Positions 37,217 to 49,800 of a stretch of DNA of 64,000 nucleotides are shown piece by piece (positions within the stretch are counted from its first letter, which is position 1; each line of letters starts with the position of its first letter). The notes below the pieces were generated by a model. The model was not told the origin of the DNA and made no database searches. It saw only the letters and a program-made list of their open reading frames with translations. Where the stretch lies: assembly GCA_032207245.1 (NCBI GenBank), contig CM063501.1, positions 54,584,393-54,648,392 on the forward strand. The letters run 5' to 3'. The translations under genes and the position numbers were made by a program. The DNA is from Pardosa pseudoannulata. Taxonomy: Eukaryota > Arthropoda > Arachnida > Araneae > Lycosidae.

Positions 37217-37823
37217 TTAACACGTTGACTGCCAGACTTATCCTCGATGGTTTGCCCTAGGCACCGACGTGAACTTTTTATTATGCGATGCATATGCTGA
37301 AATATTATTTGCAGCGCATAAAACGAATTAGAAAATCATGATTGAAGCAGTTTTCGTGGTGGTGGGGTCATCGGTGACTCCCAGGGTTCGGTAGGCAATT
37401 GTTACAATTTTTTCAACAATTGTGTTTCGACGTCTAAGTGATTACTCTCATTCTTTAGCATTCAAAGCAGCTAAGAAGAACTAGAGCAAAGGATTTGACT
37501 AAAGAGTGGTGACATATTGTTCCGATTGCGTTGATTCATCTTTTCATTGAATTGAATGTTTCAATCTGACTCATCGTAATATGCACTGATAAAACGCATA
37601 TTCTTCATGTACTAATAAAATTATTTTTGTACGTTCTATATTGCATTAATTTATTCAAGCCATTATAATAACAATGTTTTCTTTGAAAAATTTATCAGTC
37701 CATATTTACTTTCATTATGTACTTTTATTATTTGCTGCGTCGCTTGTCACGGGTGACCCCTACGGTGATGTAGCCAAGTCGAGTGCCAGTCACCGGTGAC
37801 CCCCATGGCAGTCAACATACTAA
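37217..37823 (+). mobile_element. Second TTAA-type MITE (piggyBac-like)
   Basis: The left end is TTAACACGTTGACTGCCA and the right end, reversed, is TTAGTATGTTGACTGCCAT, so the inverted repeats share GTTGACTGCCA. The flanking TTAA is intact on the left and CTAA on the right. Subterminal palindromes GTCACCGGTGAC lie near the right end, with a related GGTGACTCCC near 37375. No transposase is present. Superfamily assignment rests on the TTAA target and is inference. Confidence 0.6.
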
Positions 37824-38104
37824 AAAGACATCATTTTCCTTCTCCTTTCCTGAGGAATCACTTATCACTCTTCCTCTCGAAAAGTAGTATTGCTTGTATA
37901 AGGAAATATGATAATTCTAGAATCTGAATTTTAAAGTTCAAGAAATAAGAAAATTTTTAAAAACATTGGAATGGTACATTTAAGCATTCAGTCTAAAATA
38001 TGGCTCATGGTCTAGTTTAATTAAAAATAAATAAAACAATTTTAATAATATAAAAATGAAGCATTAATGTTATTTTTAATTAATAGTTAATAAATATAAT
38101 ATAA

Positions 38105-41100
38105 TTAAAACAAATGAGATTACAACCTGAACATGGTGAATATTGGTATCTTCCGGAAAGCAAACTGATAACCATACAATATATCACAGGTAACTTTCTT
38201 TTTTCTTTGCTTTAACTGAATCAAAGATGTAAAACACTCCAAATGACAGTAAACTTCAACTAATTCCTGTTCTAAAAAAATAGACATGAAATATAATGAA
38301 ATAGAAAAATAAATTTTAGTATATTTTGTATGACACTTTGTATTACGCATTATCTATTCAGAGATAGTCTCTTAATTGTTTTTATGATTCAATGGGTGGT
38401 GACTTTAGATAAGTTTTACAATACATATGCATAAAAATTATTTGAATTACTAAATTATATTAAAACTACAACTAATTTATACATATTTAAATTAATATCG
38501 TTTGGAAAGAAAACAGATAACCATACAATATAGCAGAGCTAATTTCTTCTTTTCTTTTAAATGAGTCAAAAGTGTAAAACTCACTAAATAAAATTAAACT
38601 TCAAGTAATTCCTTTTCTAAAGATATAGGCATGAAATATAATAATTTTGATTTATGTGTGATAACTTTAGATAATTTTACTATACATATGATAGAAATCA
38701 TTTGAATTATTACCTTTTATCAAAAATATAATTAAATTATACATATTTAATTTTGTATTATCCGGAAAGCAAACAGATAACCATACAATATTTCACAGCT
38801 AATTTGCTCTTTTCTTTTAACTGAATTAGAAAGGTAAAACTTTAAATAAAAGTAAACTTCAGCTATCTCTAAAGATATAGGCATGAAACATAACAATTTT
38901 GATTTATAATTAACATTAGATAAGTTTTTCATTACATATGCATAGAAATTATTTTAATTACTAAATTTTATTAAAGCTATTATTAAATTATACATTTTTA
39001 AATTAGCATTGTCCGGCAAGAAAACAGATAACCATACAATATAGCAGAGCTAATTTGCTCTTTCCTTTTAACGGAGTCAAAAATATAAAACTCTCTAAAT
39101 AAAAGTAAACTTCAATTAATTCCTGCTCTAAAGATATAGACTTGAAATATAATAATTTTGATTTATGGTTCAATGGGTGGTAATTTTAGATAATTTTACT
39201 GTACATATGCATAGAAATTATTTGAATTACTAGATGTTATTAAAACTATAATTAAGTTATACTCGTTTAAGTTGGTATCGTCCTGCAAGCAAACATTTAA
39301 CCATACAATATATCATAGCTAATTTGTTCTTTCCTTTTAATTGAATGAAAAAGGTAAAACTCTCTAAATAAAAGTAAACCTTAACTTACTAAATCTCTAA
39401 AAATATAGGAATGAAATACAACGAATTTGATTTACGGTTCAATGGGTGATGACTTTAAATAAGTTTTTCTCTACATATACATAGAAATTATTTGAACTGC
39501 TAACTTTTATCAAAACTATAACTAATTTATACATATTTAAATTAGCATCGTCCGGCAAGCAAATAGATAACCATACAATATGGTAGAGCTAATTTGCTCT
39601 TTCCTTTTAACTGAATCGAAAAAGTAAAACTCTCTAAAAGTAAACTTAAACTAATTTCTTCTCTAAAAATATAGACCTGAAATATAAGGAATTTCATTTA
39701 TCGTTCAACGGGTGGTAACTTTAGATAAGTTTTACTATACATATGCATAGAAATTATTTGTCTTACTAAATTTTATTAGAACTATAATTAAATATAGTAA
39801 TAAGTATAAGTAATAAGAAAACATAGTAATAAGTATACAATAATAAGTATAAATAATAAGTATACAGTAATAAGTTATACACATTTAAATTGGTATCGTC
39901 CGGCAAGCAAATAGATAACCATACAATATAGCAGAGTTAGTTTGCTCTTTCCTTTTAACTGAATGAAAAAGGTAATATTCTCTAAAAGTGAACTTCAACT
40001 AATTCTTTCTCTATAGCTATAGACATGAAATACAAAGAATTTGGTATATTGTTCAACGGTTGGTGGCTTTAGATATGTTTTTTCTATACATATACATAGA
40101 AACTATTTAAATTACTAAATGTTATTAAAACTATAATTAAGTTATACACATTTAAATTGGTATTGTCTGGTAGGCAAACGGATAACTATACCACAGAGCA
40201 GAGATAATTTGCTCTTTCCTTTTAACTGAAACAAAAAGGTAAAATTATCTAAATAAAAGTAAACTTCAACTATTTCATACTCTAAAGATATAGGCATAAA
40301 ATATGATGAATTTGATTTATTTTTCAACGGGTGATGACTTTAGATATGTTTTTCTATACATATACATAGAAATTATTTGAACTACTAAATTTTATTTAAC
40401 TTATAACCAATTTATACGTATTCAATTTAGTATCATCGGCAAGCAAACAGATAATCATACAATATAGTAGAGCTATTTTTCTTTTTCCTTTTAACTAAAT
40501 CAAAAAGGTAAAACTTTAAATAAAAGTAAACTTCAGTTAATTTCTTATCTAAATATTTAGGCATGAAATATAAGGAATTTGATTTATGATTCAATGGGTG
40601 GTGACTTTGGATAAGTTTTACTATACATATGCATAGAAATTATTTGAATTACTACATGTTATTAAAATTATAATTAAGTTATACATATTTATATTGGTAT
40701 CGTCCGGCAAGCAAAACAGATAACCATACAATATAGCAGAGCTAATTTGCTCTTTCCTTTTAATTGAATCAGAAAGGTAAAACTCTCTAAATAAAAGTAA
40801 ACTTCAACTAATTCCTTCTCTAAAGACATAGGCATGAAATATAATCATTTTGATTTATGGTTCAAAACGTTAGATAATTTTACTATACATATGCCTAGAA
40901 ATTATTTGAACTACTGATTTTTATCAAAATAATAATTAAATTATGCATATTTAAATTGGTATCATCCGGCAAGCAAACAGATAACCATTCAATATAACAT
41001 AGCTAATTTGCTCTTTCCTTTTAACTGAGTCAGAGAAGTAAAACTTTTAATAAAAGTAAACTTCAACTAATTTCTTCTCTAAAGATATAGGCATGAAATA

Positions 41101-42535
41101 TAATGAATTTGATTTATGATTCAATGAGTGGTGACTTTAAATAAATTTTACTGTACATATGCATAAAATTATTTGAATTATTACATGTTATTAAAATTAT
41201 AATTAAGTTATACACATTTATATTGGTATCGTCCGGCAAGCAAACAGATAACCATACAATATAGCAGAGCTAATTTGCTCTTTCCTTTTAACTGAATCAA
41301 AAAGGCAAAACTCTCTAAATAAAAGTAAACTTCAACTAATTCCTTATCTAAAGATGTAGGCATGAAGTATAATGAATTTGATTTACTGTTCAACGGGTGA
41401 TGACTTTAGATAACTTTTTCCATATATATACATAGAAATTATTTGAACTACTAACTTTTATCAAAACTATAATTAATTTATACATATTTAAATTAGTATC
41501 GTCTGGCAATCAAACAGATAACTATATAATATAGCATATCCAATTTGCTCTTTCTTTTTAACTGTGTCAAAAAGGTAAAACGCTCTAAATGAATGTTAAC
41601 TTCAACTAATTGATTTTCTAAATATATAGGTTCGAAATATAATGAATTGGATTTATTATTCAACATGTGGTGACTTTAGATAAGTTTTACTATACCTATG
41701 TATACATATGAATATAAATTATTTGAATTACTAAATGTTATTAAAACTATAATTAAATTATACATATTTAAATTGGTATCGTCCGGCAAGCAAACATATA
41801 ACCATATAATATAGCAGAGATAATTTGCTCTTTCTTTTTCACTGAATCAAAAAGATAAAACTTTCTAAATAAATGTAAACTTCAACTAATTCCTTATCTA
41901 AAGATATAGGCATGAAATATAATGAATATGATTTATGGTTCAATGGGTGGTGACTTTAGATAAGTTTTTCTATACATATACATAGAAATTATTTGAATTA
42001 CTAAATTTTATTAAAACTCTAATTAAGTTATACACATTTAAATTGGTATCGTCCGGCAAGCAAACAGATAACCATACAATATAGCAGAGCTAATTTGCTC
42101 TTTCCTTTTAATTGAATCAAAAAGGTAAAACTCTCTAAATAAAAGTAAACTTCAACTAATTCCTTCTCTAAAGACATAGACATGAAATATAATCATTTTG
42201 ATTTATGGTTCAAAACTTTAGATAATTTTACTATACATATGCATAGAAATTATTTGAACTAATGATTTTTATCAAAACTATAATTAAATTATGCATATTT
42301 AAATTGGTATCATCCGGCAAGCAAACAGATAACCATATAATATAGCAGAGATAATTTGCTCTTTCTTTTTCATTGAATCGAAAAAGTAAAACTTTCTGAA
42401 AGTAAACTTTAACTAATTCCTTCTCTAAAGATATAGGTATGAAATATAATGAATTTGATTTATGGTTCAACGGGTGGTGACTTTAGATAAGTTTTCTATA
42501 CATATACATAGAAATTATTTAAACTACTAAATTTT
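38105..42535 (+). repeat. Large tandem array, about 268 bp unit, about 16 copies
   Basis: The marker ATCGTCCGGCAAGCAAACAG occurs in order at about 38152, 38497, 38759, 39009, 39279, 39549, 39896, 40162, 40432, 40702, 40966, 41230, 41499, 41777, 42049 and 42313. Each unit keeps an AGAGC-taattt-GCTCT hairpin, AATAAAAGTAAACTTCAACTAATTCC-like and GGTTCAATGGGTGGTGACTTTAG-like blocks, and CATATGCATAG. Two units are longer, one because of the insert at 39791-39874. Recurrent minus-strand frames of about 61 codons are repeat by-products. Confidence 0.92.
39791..39874 (+). repeat. Insert of the 43.8-kb short repeat inside one 268-bp unit
   Basis: About 80 bases of AGTAATAAGTATAC-type repeat lie between TTAAA and TTATACAC of an otherwise normal unit. 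A run of about 40 bases is identical to part of the array at 43856-43896. Confidence 0.8.
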
Positions 42536-43771
42536 ATTTATACTAGAATTCATTTATTTATATTTAATTATCCTATTTCTTCAATTTACCCCCAAAAGAT
42601 CTAATAGTGTTTAATTTATCCCTAAAAATTCTAATAGTGTTTTAAAAACATATTATTGACATCAATATTTTTAAAATCCATTGTTAATACTTAAAAACAG
42701 TTTTAAGTGAAACAATAATAAAAGGAATAATACTTTTTCCTAAGAAATTGTGAAAAAATAATTATTCAGAAAGAAGTCCCAGCCTTCACAAAAGAAAGAT
42801 TTAAAAAATATTTTTATGTGATTACTTTCAGGGGAAGAACATTTTTATATATCAATTTCGAAAGTGCACATTATAAAAAAAAGCTATAGGAACCAAATAG
42901 AAAAGCTTCAAGATAAAATCTATTTCAAAATACCCCATTTGGATTAGATCTTAAGGTAAGTTGTATGGTGAAAAAAAAAACATAATATCCTTTAAATGAT
43001 GTTCAATGTCGTATTTTGCAATTTATTTTAATCGCATGCTACTTTGAAGAGATGTAATTTTGAAAAAAAACCTCTTTTGACAAATCTTTTGAATCTTGTG
43101 TGACAAATAACTGTGAAAAATTTTCGATGATTTAAGTTATTATAAGTAATACTCAAAATTGCAAGGAATATTTTAAAGATATATTTTAAAGAAATTTGTT
43201 ATCGTTTTCTTTTATACTTTCGGTTCTTTTACAAAACTTGACAGAATTTGGGTTTTTTTTTTTCTTCGAGAGGTGGTTTTATGGAGAAGGAATTTTATTT
43301 CTCAACAAATGAAAAGGAATATCCTCTTTTTTTTTCGCTTTATAAAAGAAACTGGATAGCTTCCTATTTTAAAATAGGGTGTCTCTTTAAGCAAATATGA
43401 AAACCCATTAAAATGGAATTTTTTTTCTACCGTTTAGGTTTAAAGGAAATAAAAATATATGCACAAATATTTATTTGCTTATGTGTATATATTGAAATAT
43501 AAGTGATTTATTTGTCTATGAAAAGAACAGGATTTTTGAACATTCAAATAGATTTAAATTTATATTAAAAATATTTATTTTGAAAAATTATTAATTTTGG
43601 TTATTATTTTTGGCAATAGGAAATACATATGGAGGAAGGAAAAAACAAAAAAAGGATGAACCACGGAATTCAATGCTTGTATATGCATATATAAAAATAA
43701 GCTGTGTTTTTCCCCAGTATAAACTTAGTAATCTATGCAGCATAAAATGAATTCATTAGGATAAAAAAGTA
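42536..43771. other. AT-rich spacer
   Basis: No gene or transposon recognised. Confidence 0.5.
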
Positions 43772-44386
43772 TACAGTCAAACATAGTAATACACATAGTA
43801 ATAAGTATACAGTAATAAGTATAAGTAATAATTAAACATAGTAATAAGTATACAGTAATAAGTATAAGTAATAAGAAAACATAGTAATAAGTATACAGTA
43901 ATAAGTATAAGTAATAAGTATACAGTAATAAGTATAAGTAAACATAGTAATAAGTATACAGTAATAAGTATAAGTAAACATAGTAATAAGTATACAGTAA
44001 TAAGTATAAGTAATTAGTAAACATAGTAATAAGTATACAGTAATAAGTATACGTAATAAGTAAACATAGTAATAAGTATAGAGTAATAATAGTAAAACAT
44101 AGTAATACACATAGTAATAAGTATACAGTAATAAGTATAAGTAATAAGAAAACATAGTAATAAGTAAAAGTAATAATTAAACATAGTAATAAGTATACAG
44201 AAATAATAGTAAAACATAGTAATACACATAGTAAGTAATAAGTATACAGTAATAAACATAAGTAATAAGAAAACGTAGTAATAAGTATACAGTAATAAAT
44301 ATAAGTAATAAAAAACGTAGTAATAAGTATACAGTAATAAGTATAAATAATAAGTAAACATAATAATAAGTATACAGTAATACATT
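43772..44386 (+). repeat. Short-unit array, AGTAATAAGTATAC-type
   Basis: Over 600 bases built of AGTAATAAGTATAC and AGTAATAAGTATA units separated by AAACAT or AATAAG variants. Minus-strand frames up to 123 codons rich in Tyr and Leu are artefacts of the repeat. Confidence 0.95.
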
Positions 44387-44813
44387 AAAATTTAGAGATA
44401 AAAATATTATGAATTCATAAAGGATGTGTCAAACACTGGTGACTTGACAGTCATCAATATTTGACAACCACTCTTTAAAATGTTTACATTCGCTTCTTAG
44501 GGGTCTGACGGCGGAAGTGAGCCAGCCAATCAGAGTATTAAGATTAATCACATGGTGGATATTTTGAAAAGAAATTAAGTTATGTAAATGAATTATATAA
44601 AATAAGTTGAGTTATGTAGAAGTTAGTTTGATGTTCTCTAATCACCAAATATTATCACAATAAAAGGAGAAGCAAAGACATTTCGCCAAAGGCTGTAATT
44701 CCAGGGATAAATTAGCCAGAAATATATTTTAGAATACAGGTACAACTATGTTGGTTAGATTGGATGAAATATCATTATACACACATCCACACCTACACAT
44801 CCACCCTCACCCC
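44387..44813. other. Spacer with a promoter-like patch
   Basis: Apart from 44505-44556 nothing is recognised. TACAACTATGTTGGTT near 44741 recurs near 60340. Confidence 0.4.
44505..44556. promoter_or_regulatory. ETS + CCAAT-box patch
   Basis: GGCGGAAGTGA (44510-44520) is a strong ETS core, AGCCAATCAGA (44524-44534) a full NF-Y CCAAT box, and CACATGGTGG (44550) is YY1-like, all within 50 bases. This arrangement is common in CpG-poor housekeeping promoters. No coding exon is seen on either side, so function is unproven; a transposon-borne promoter is an alternative. Confidence 0.3.
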
Positions 44814-44825
44814 CATATATATATA

Positions 44826-44896
<71 letters not shown>

Positions 44897-44915
44897 GCAT
44901 ATATACATGTATAAA

Positions 44916-45014
<99 letters not shown>

Positions 45015-45030
45015 GTATGTATATATATCA
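44814..45030. repeat. Long (TA)n microsatellite
   Basis: TA dinucleotides in two blocks separated by a short ATGCATATATACATG piece. Confidence 0.96.
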
Positions 45031-45362
45031 GGTTTAAAAATGGGGGTTAAGAATTAAGCGAGTTATAATTAAAATAGTTAGAACTCATTAACGATAACGT
45101 AATAGGAGAAAGACACACTCTCGACCGGAACTATACAGAGTAAAAAATCTGACGGGGAAGTAGACATAGGAATTTGCTAAGGTAGAGCCAAAAGTGACAG
45201 TTCTGAGAAGGAAATCGAGCTGATAACATCATCCATGTAAGTTGTGGCAAAATATGAGAACAAAGGATATCTAAATGGCATAGCCATGGAGAAAAGGATT
45301 ACAATAAAGAAGTTATTATGTGAAATCAAATGTGTCTTCCATGCCTTAACCACTCGTTCATG

Positions 45363-45364
<2 letters not shown>
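45031..45364. other. Spacer between microsatellites
   Basis: Mixed composition; no identity. Confidence 0.4.
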
Positions 45365-45434
<70 letters not shown>

Positions 45435-45580
45435 AAAAATATATATAAATATACATATATAAACATATATATATACATACATATATATATGATATATATA
45501 TATACATACATATATATATATATGATATATATATATATATACATATATATATAATATATATATATATGATATATATATAC

Positions 45581-45654
<74 letters not shown>

Positions 45655-45678
45655 TATATATAAATATATATATATGGT
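45365..45678. repeat. Long imperfect (TA)n microsatellite
   Basis: TA dinucleotides with periodic TACATA and TGATAT interruptions in the right half that are themselves repeated. Confidence 0.95.
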
Positions 45679-45792
45679 TATATAAAGAGCCATATTTATA
45701 GATAAATTATATTTCTATAAATTATATATTAAGATTATAGCCATATTTATATAGAGATAATATCTGCCATATTTATATAACTAAACTCGTAT

Positions 45793-45990
45793 CAACAGCC
45801 CCGAGGGTGTCAGGGCCTATGGTGCCAATATTCGTTCCGAGACCGAGGACCCTGTATTGCGAAGCAGATGTCCCGGTTAGGTGGTTAGCCTTACTAAGGC
45901 ACCAGTGTTTAGTTCTCAGCCATGCTTGGTCCTCAGTTTGTCTACCCACTGAAGGAATGAAAGGCTCAGTCAACTTTGAGAGATCGAATC
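45793..45990 (+). mobile_element. Unclassified dispersed repeat, copy 2
   Basis: Same family as 16335-16534 and the better conserved copy in its middle (GCGAAGCAGATGTCCCGGTTAG region). Frames on both strands are open for about 80 codons because the block is GC-richer; neither product is recognised. It is bounded on the left by TATATAACTAAACTC sequence. Confidence 0.65.
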
Positions 45991-46059
45991 GGACCTGTGT
46001 CGTGGCTAAGCTTCCATATAAATTCTGCATTGGTTAATGGTCAAGTCAGCGGTCCAGAA

Positions 46060-46110
46060 AAATCAGACCATATAAGTGGGGTGACCATATAGAACAGTAA
46101 AATATTGTGC
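46060..46110 (+). repeat. Transposon-end-like GGGTGACCATATAG motif, copy 1
   Basis: CCATATAAGTGGGGTGACCATATAG matches in pattern the sequence at 46730-46790. The alternating CTTATA/GGTGACC style resembles termini of pogo/Tigger-type elements, by memory of the pattern only. Confidence 0.35.
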
Positions 46111-46675
46111 ATATAATATGTATTTTTAATCCATAACAGAAGAGTCTTAATATTTTTCCATATGATACAAACGCTGACGTTTTCTTTCTATAACCGATTT
46201 CAACACTTGAGGAGCAAAGTTTGGTATAACACGTTGCTTAATATCTGGAATCGAATTTTATTTGGTAAATATATTTATATATTAGATTTTTAAAAAATTT
46301 TCAATCAATTCATTTTTAAAATAATAAATTCTTATTCGAATTATAATTAAAAAATGAACGTTCTTATTCGTGACGTATGATCCACACTCTAAAAATTTCC
46401 TTTACTTGTTTCTTCTCATTTCAACTTAAGCAGGGAGAGACAACTTCAGCCAATAAAAAGACAGAAGTCCACCTCTTGTCAGGGGGCAAGAGAACTGAGA
46501 GAGGTGAGAAACTCCGACGAAGAGTCTACACTAACAAGAAAGGGGAAAGGGAGGGAAATAAAGGCTTGAATTCAGGTCCTCTCCGATTTCGCACTAACTT
46601 CTTAAAAAAATGAAAAGAAAAAAATACTCGTTGAAACATGAAATACCATATAATACAAGAAAAATAATATGACTG
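46111..46675. other. Interval between the two transposon-end-like motifs
   Basis: A plus-strand frame at 46377-46613 (78 codons, Lys/Arg/Glu-rich) lies here in slightly GC-richer sequence. It shows no domain and no splice context, so I do not call a gene. Confidence 0.35.
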
Positions 46676-46794
46676 TATAACCGGTTCGCTTTAGCACATG
46701 TCCCTACGTTAGACGGGACTTTAGAAAACTGACCAGATAAGCAGGGTGACCTTATAAGCGGGTGACCATATAGCCGTACTGACTGTATTATGTA

Positions 46795-46795
<1 letters not shown>
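46676..46795 (+). mobile_element. DNA-transposon terminus-like fragment (pogo/Tigger style)
   Basis: Contains TATAACCGGTTCGC, then CAGATAAGCAGGGTGACC, TTATAAGCGGGTGACC and ATATAGCCGTACTG. Tandem half-sites of this kind occur at Tigger/pogo ends. A related piece at 46060 has the same orientation, not inverted, so a simple complete element is not shown. Confidence 0.35.

Positions 46796-46882
<87 letters not shown>
46796..46882. repeat. (CTAT)n(TA)n microsatellite
   Basis: About seven CTAT units pass into pure TA dinucleotides. Confidence 0.96.
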
Positions 46883-46883
<1 letters not shown>

Positions 46884-49800
46884 AATGTTTTATCAAACAG
46901 AGGGGGCTTCAGCCAATGAATGATGTAATCTCGTCGGAGAAAGAGAAGTATTATGTATAACTCTAAATATCTTTAAACTTACGCAAACTACATTCATTAA
47001 TTCCATAATTCAAAATACTATTTATCAATTAATAAATATAGTGAATTATTTAACATAATCATCTCAATATTTCCCTAAATCCATAATGTGTTATTTAGTA
47101 TTTATTTAAAATTGAAAATGAAGCAGTGCAGTTTCAAGCATGCAGTGTTTAAATGTGTACTTACAAACTATCATCAGCTTTATGCGATTAAGGGGTTATA
47201 CCCAAAGAAAGCAAAAATTTGTAAAGAAAAGTCGTTATTTCTTCGTAATATGTTTTTAATTTTGTTAATCTTTACACTGGTATACTTCTAAATATTTTTT
47301 CCATTTTCCATTTTTATTTATTAGGATATTTCTTAACCCAAAGTAGCACGTACTATGATGATTAATTACAATAGAACAAAACACTTCATAATTCTATAAG
47401 AATTTTTTCGAATCTTGTAGATAAATGAAATTTTTTTCCAGGGAGATATGAGTCTGCCTCTAAATCTCTTACTTATCTTGATTATAAATGTGTAATAAAT
47501 CTTTGCGTGGATGAAAATTGAAATCATTTATCAGTTAGGGCACATGCAGGACAATGTTCATTATCTTTTGAAGAGTTTACTCTTGTTGATATTTTGATAT
47601 TTCCCTGTCTATATCTTCGAAATCCTATTTGCTGGAAATGGTACGATATTTTTCTTTAGCAAAACTGAAACTATCAATTATGGAACTCATTTTGTTCTTT
47701 TGGCAAATAGGGAGAAATAAGTTTTCTTAAGAGTGATGTTTTAATTATTTGCATCGCGTCAGGGAACCTAGAGCTATCTGAATTCATTTCACTTCAAAGA
47801 TCTCGAGCGCCACTTTTTAAATCAATGAACAAATTCTTTATCAAAGGATGTTTTCAGTTTTACTTAATGTAAATGCTAAATGCTACTTTATTAAAAAAAA
47901 AACAAAATACTAAGATCATTTCTGAACCTTCACCAAAGCCATTAAAACTGTAAAAATAGCATACTTCAAAGGTTTCTGGAAATGCTTAGATCAATAAAAG
48001 CAATTTAATGCTTAATTAGAATTTTTTACCTAAAATGAAGACATTACAAAATATCTTCCTTTAGATTACTCTTTGCTAATTTCTGCGTCAGGATTTGAAA
48101 GCTAAAACTAAGTTGCGATTTTTCGTAATTGTTTCCAAGAACTATGTAAATAAAAACAATTTTAATTACTATTTTCAATTTGAAACGCCAAAATATGTTA
48201 AGTTTCCACAGTTTTTAAAAAGATGGGCTTAACACTTAGTTTTTGCCGGGCATGGTAATTTTCTCAAAGTTATTAACTTCGGTCTCCTTGAAAATCTTAC
48301 AAATAAACATATAAATGTGTACCTACTAATGGTATAATGAGACATACTCTATAAGATCGCTTGAAATCAGATATTTGAAACAAATATTTTTTCTGGCGTT
48401 TCTGGGTATAAGCTTTGCATTTGCGGTATAGGATTGAACATTAATTTTACACACATTTTGCACTTAAACTAATGCAATTTTATGTAAGACTTTGAAAAAA
48501 TCAGGTCTTTTCATCCAGGAGATGATTGAATACATTCAATGCAGCTCACTGAATAAAAGTAAAAATATGATTTACATAAAAATTAAATTAGCATTAGCTT
48601 TCTCCATATTAAATTTCTAAAAAGTAATTACACGTGTTAATTAACATTAGGTATAAAATAAATATCTGATGCTTAAAACATTTTTTTTGAGAAACATTTT
48701 TAATGGCATGGCATTTCAAAATTTATTTTTCATGGAAAGCTAGACTAGAATATATAAATTTTGTTAAAGTTACAGCGAAACTAATGTTTTTTGGTATAAA
48801 ATATATATAATTATGTACTGTATAATTAGTAATTTAAATATACAATTTATATTTTAATGCTGTATTTCATATACTTTCTAAAAAAGTTTAGCTTCAGTCA
48901 CATATATAGTTTTCCTTTTTTATTCAATATACTCAGTTATCTTCTCATAGATTATTCATGTATGTTGAATTTTAATGGATATATTCTGAAAGTGCAGTTT
49001 GAATCTAGACTTTTTACGGTTGTTTGACTTTGAGAAATGTGAACAAGTTTCAAAATTTGAATTTAATTTCATTTTTATACATTATATTACATGGTTTTCC
49101 GCATGAACTATAGAGTTGATTATCCAAATTAATATTTAACAGAAATATGGATCCTTAAAGTTGATTTATAAGTTTTCCATTAATTATTTGTAATCTTAAA
49201 AGGAGTATGTTAAAAACTATTACATCAATATTGTTATTTCCTTTAGCTATAATCCCAAAGATGCTTACAATATCTAAGTTTTATTCCAAGGTCAAACAGC
49301 TATTCTATGAATATAAATGATCATCATACACATAAAAGGAATAAGCATGGGATATTTTCTGTAAAGCTACTTTTAAAATTGTATTGAATTATTTAAATAA
49401 TTTCTAATTTCTAAAATTGTTAATATTTTACCAGTAAACTGTAAACATTTTTTACACTAATGTATTATTAATAAAATATTAACGTCTTCAAATAGATTGG
49501 TCAGAAACCAAGTAAATTAATTTTATGAATTTACTGTCCCCTTTAACTTCTGTATCTATACAATCGTAAATAAAAAAAATATTTCGTAGCATAATAGAAT
49601 GTTTTACATCAAACATTTAAAAATATCTGAAAAGTTTATATTATAAAATAAAAATTTATTGGTGAAGAAGTTCATTACCTACAAAAAAATGCATATTGGT
49701 ATAAGTATTCTAGAATTACTTTGCATTAAATCTACTATACATAAGAAATTTGAAATTATATTAGTTAGAAATGTAAGAAAAGTTATCTTAAGTCTTAACA

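Noticed and set aside
38105..42535. Recurring minus-strand frames of about 61-79 codons starting with similar MNxKSN residues
   Set aside because: The frame recurs because the 268-bp unit recurs; lengths differ by frameshifts between units and no domain is seen.
43725..44385. Tyr/Leu-rich minus-strand frames up to 123 codons resembling a membrane protein
   Set aside because: They are the antisense reading of the AGTAATAAGTATAC repeat; the unit, not selection, keeps the frame open.
46377..46613. Lys/Arg/Glu-rich 78-codon frame as a small gene
   Set aside because: No domain, no good start context, no splice signals, and it lies between transposon-end-like fragments.
47400..47480. Splice acceptor TTTTTTTCCAG followed by an exon
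   Set aside because: No frame of useful length or protein-like composition follows; such tracts are frequent in AT-rich DNA.
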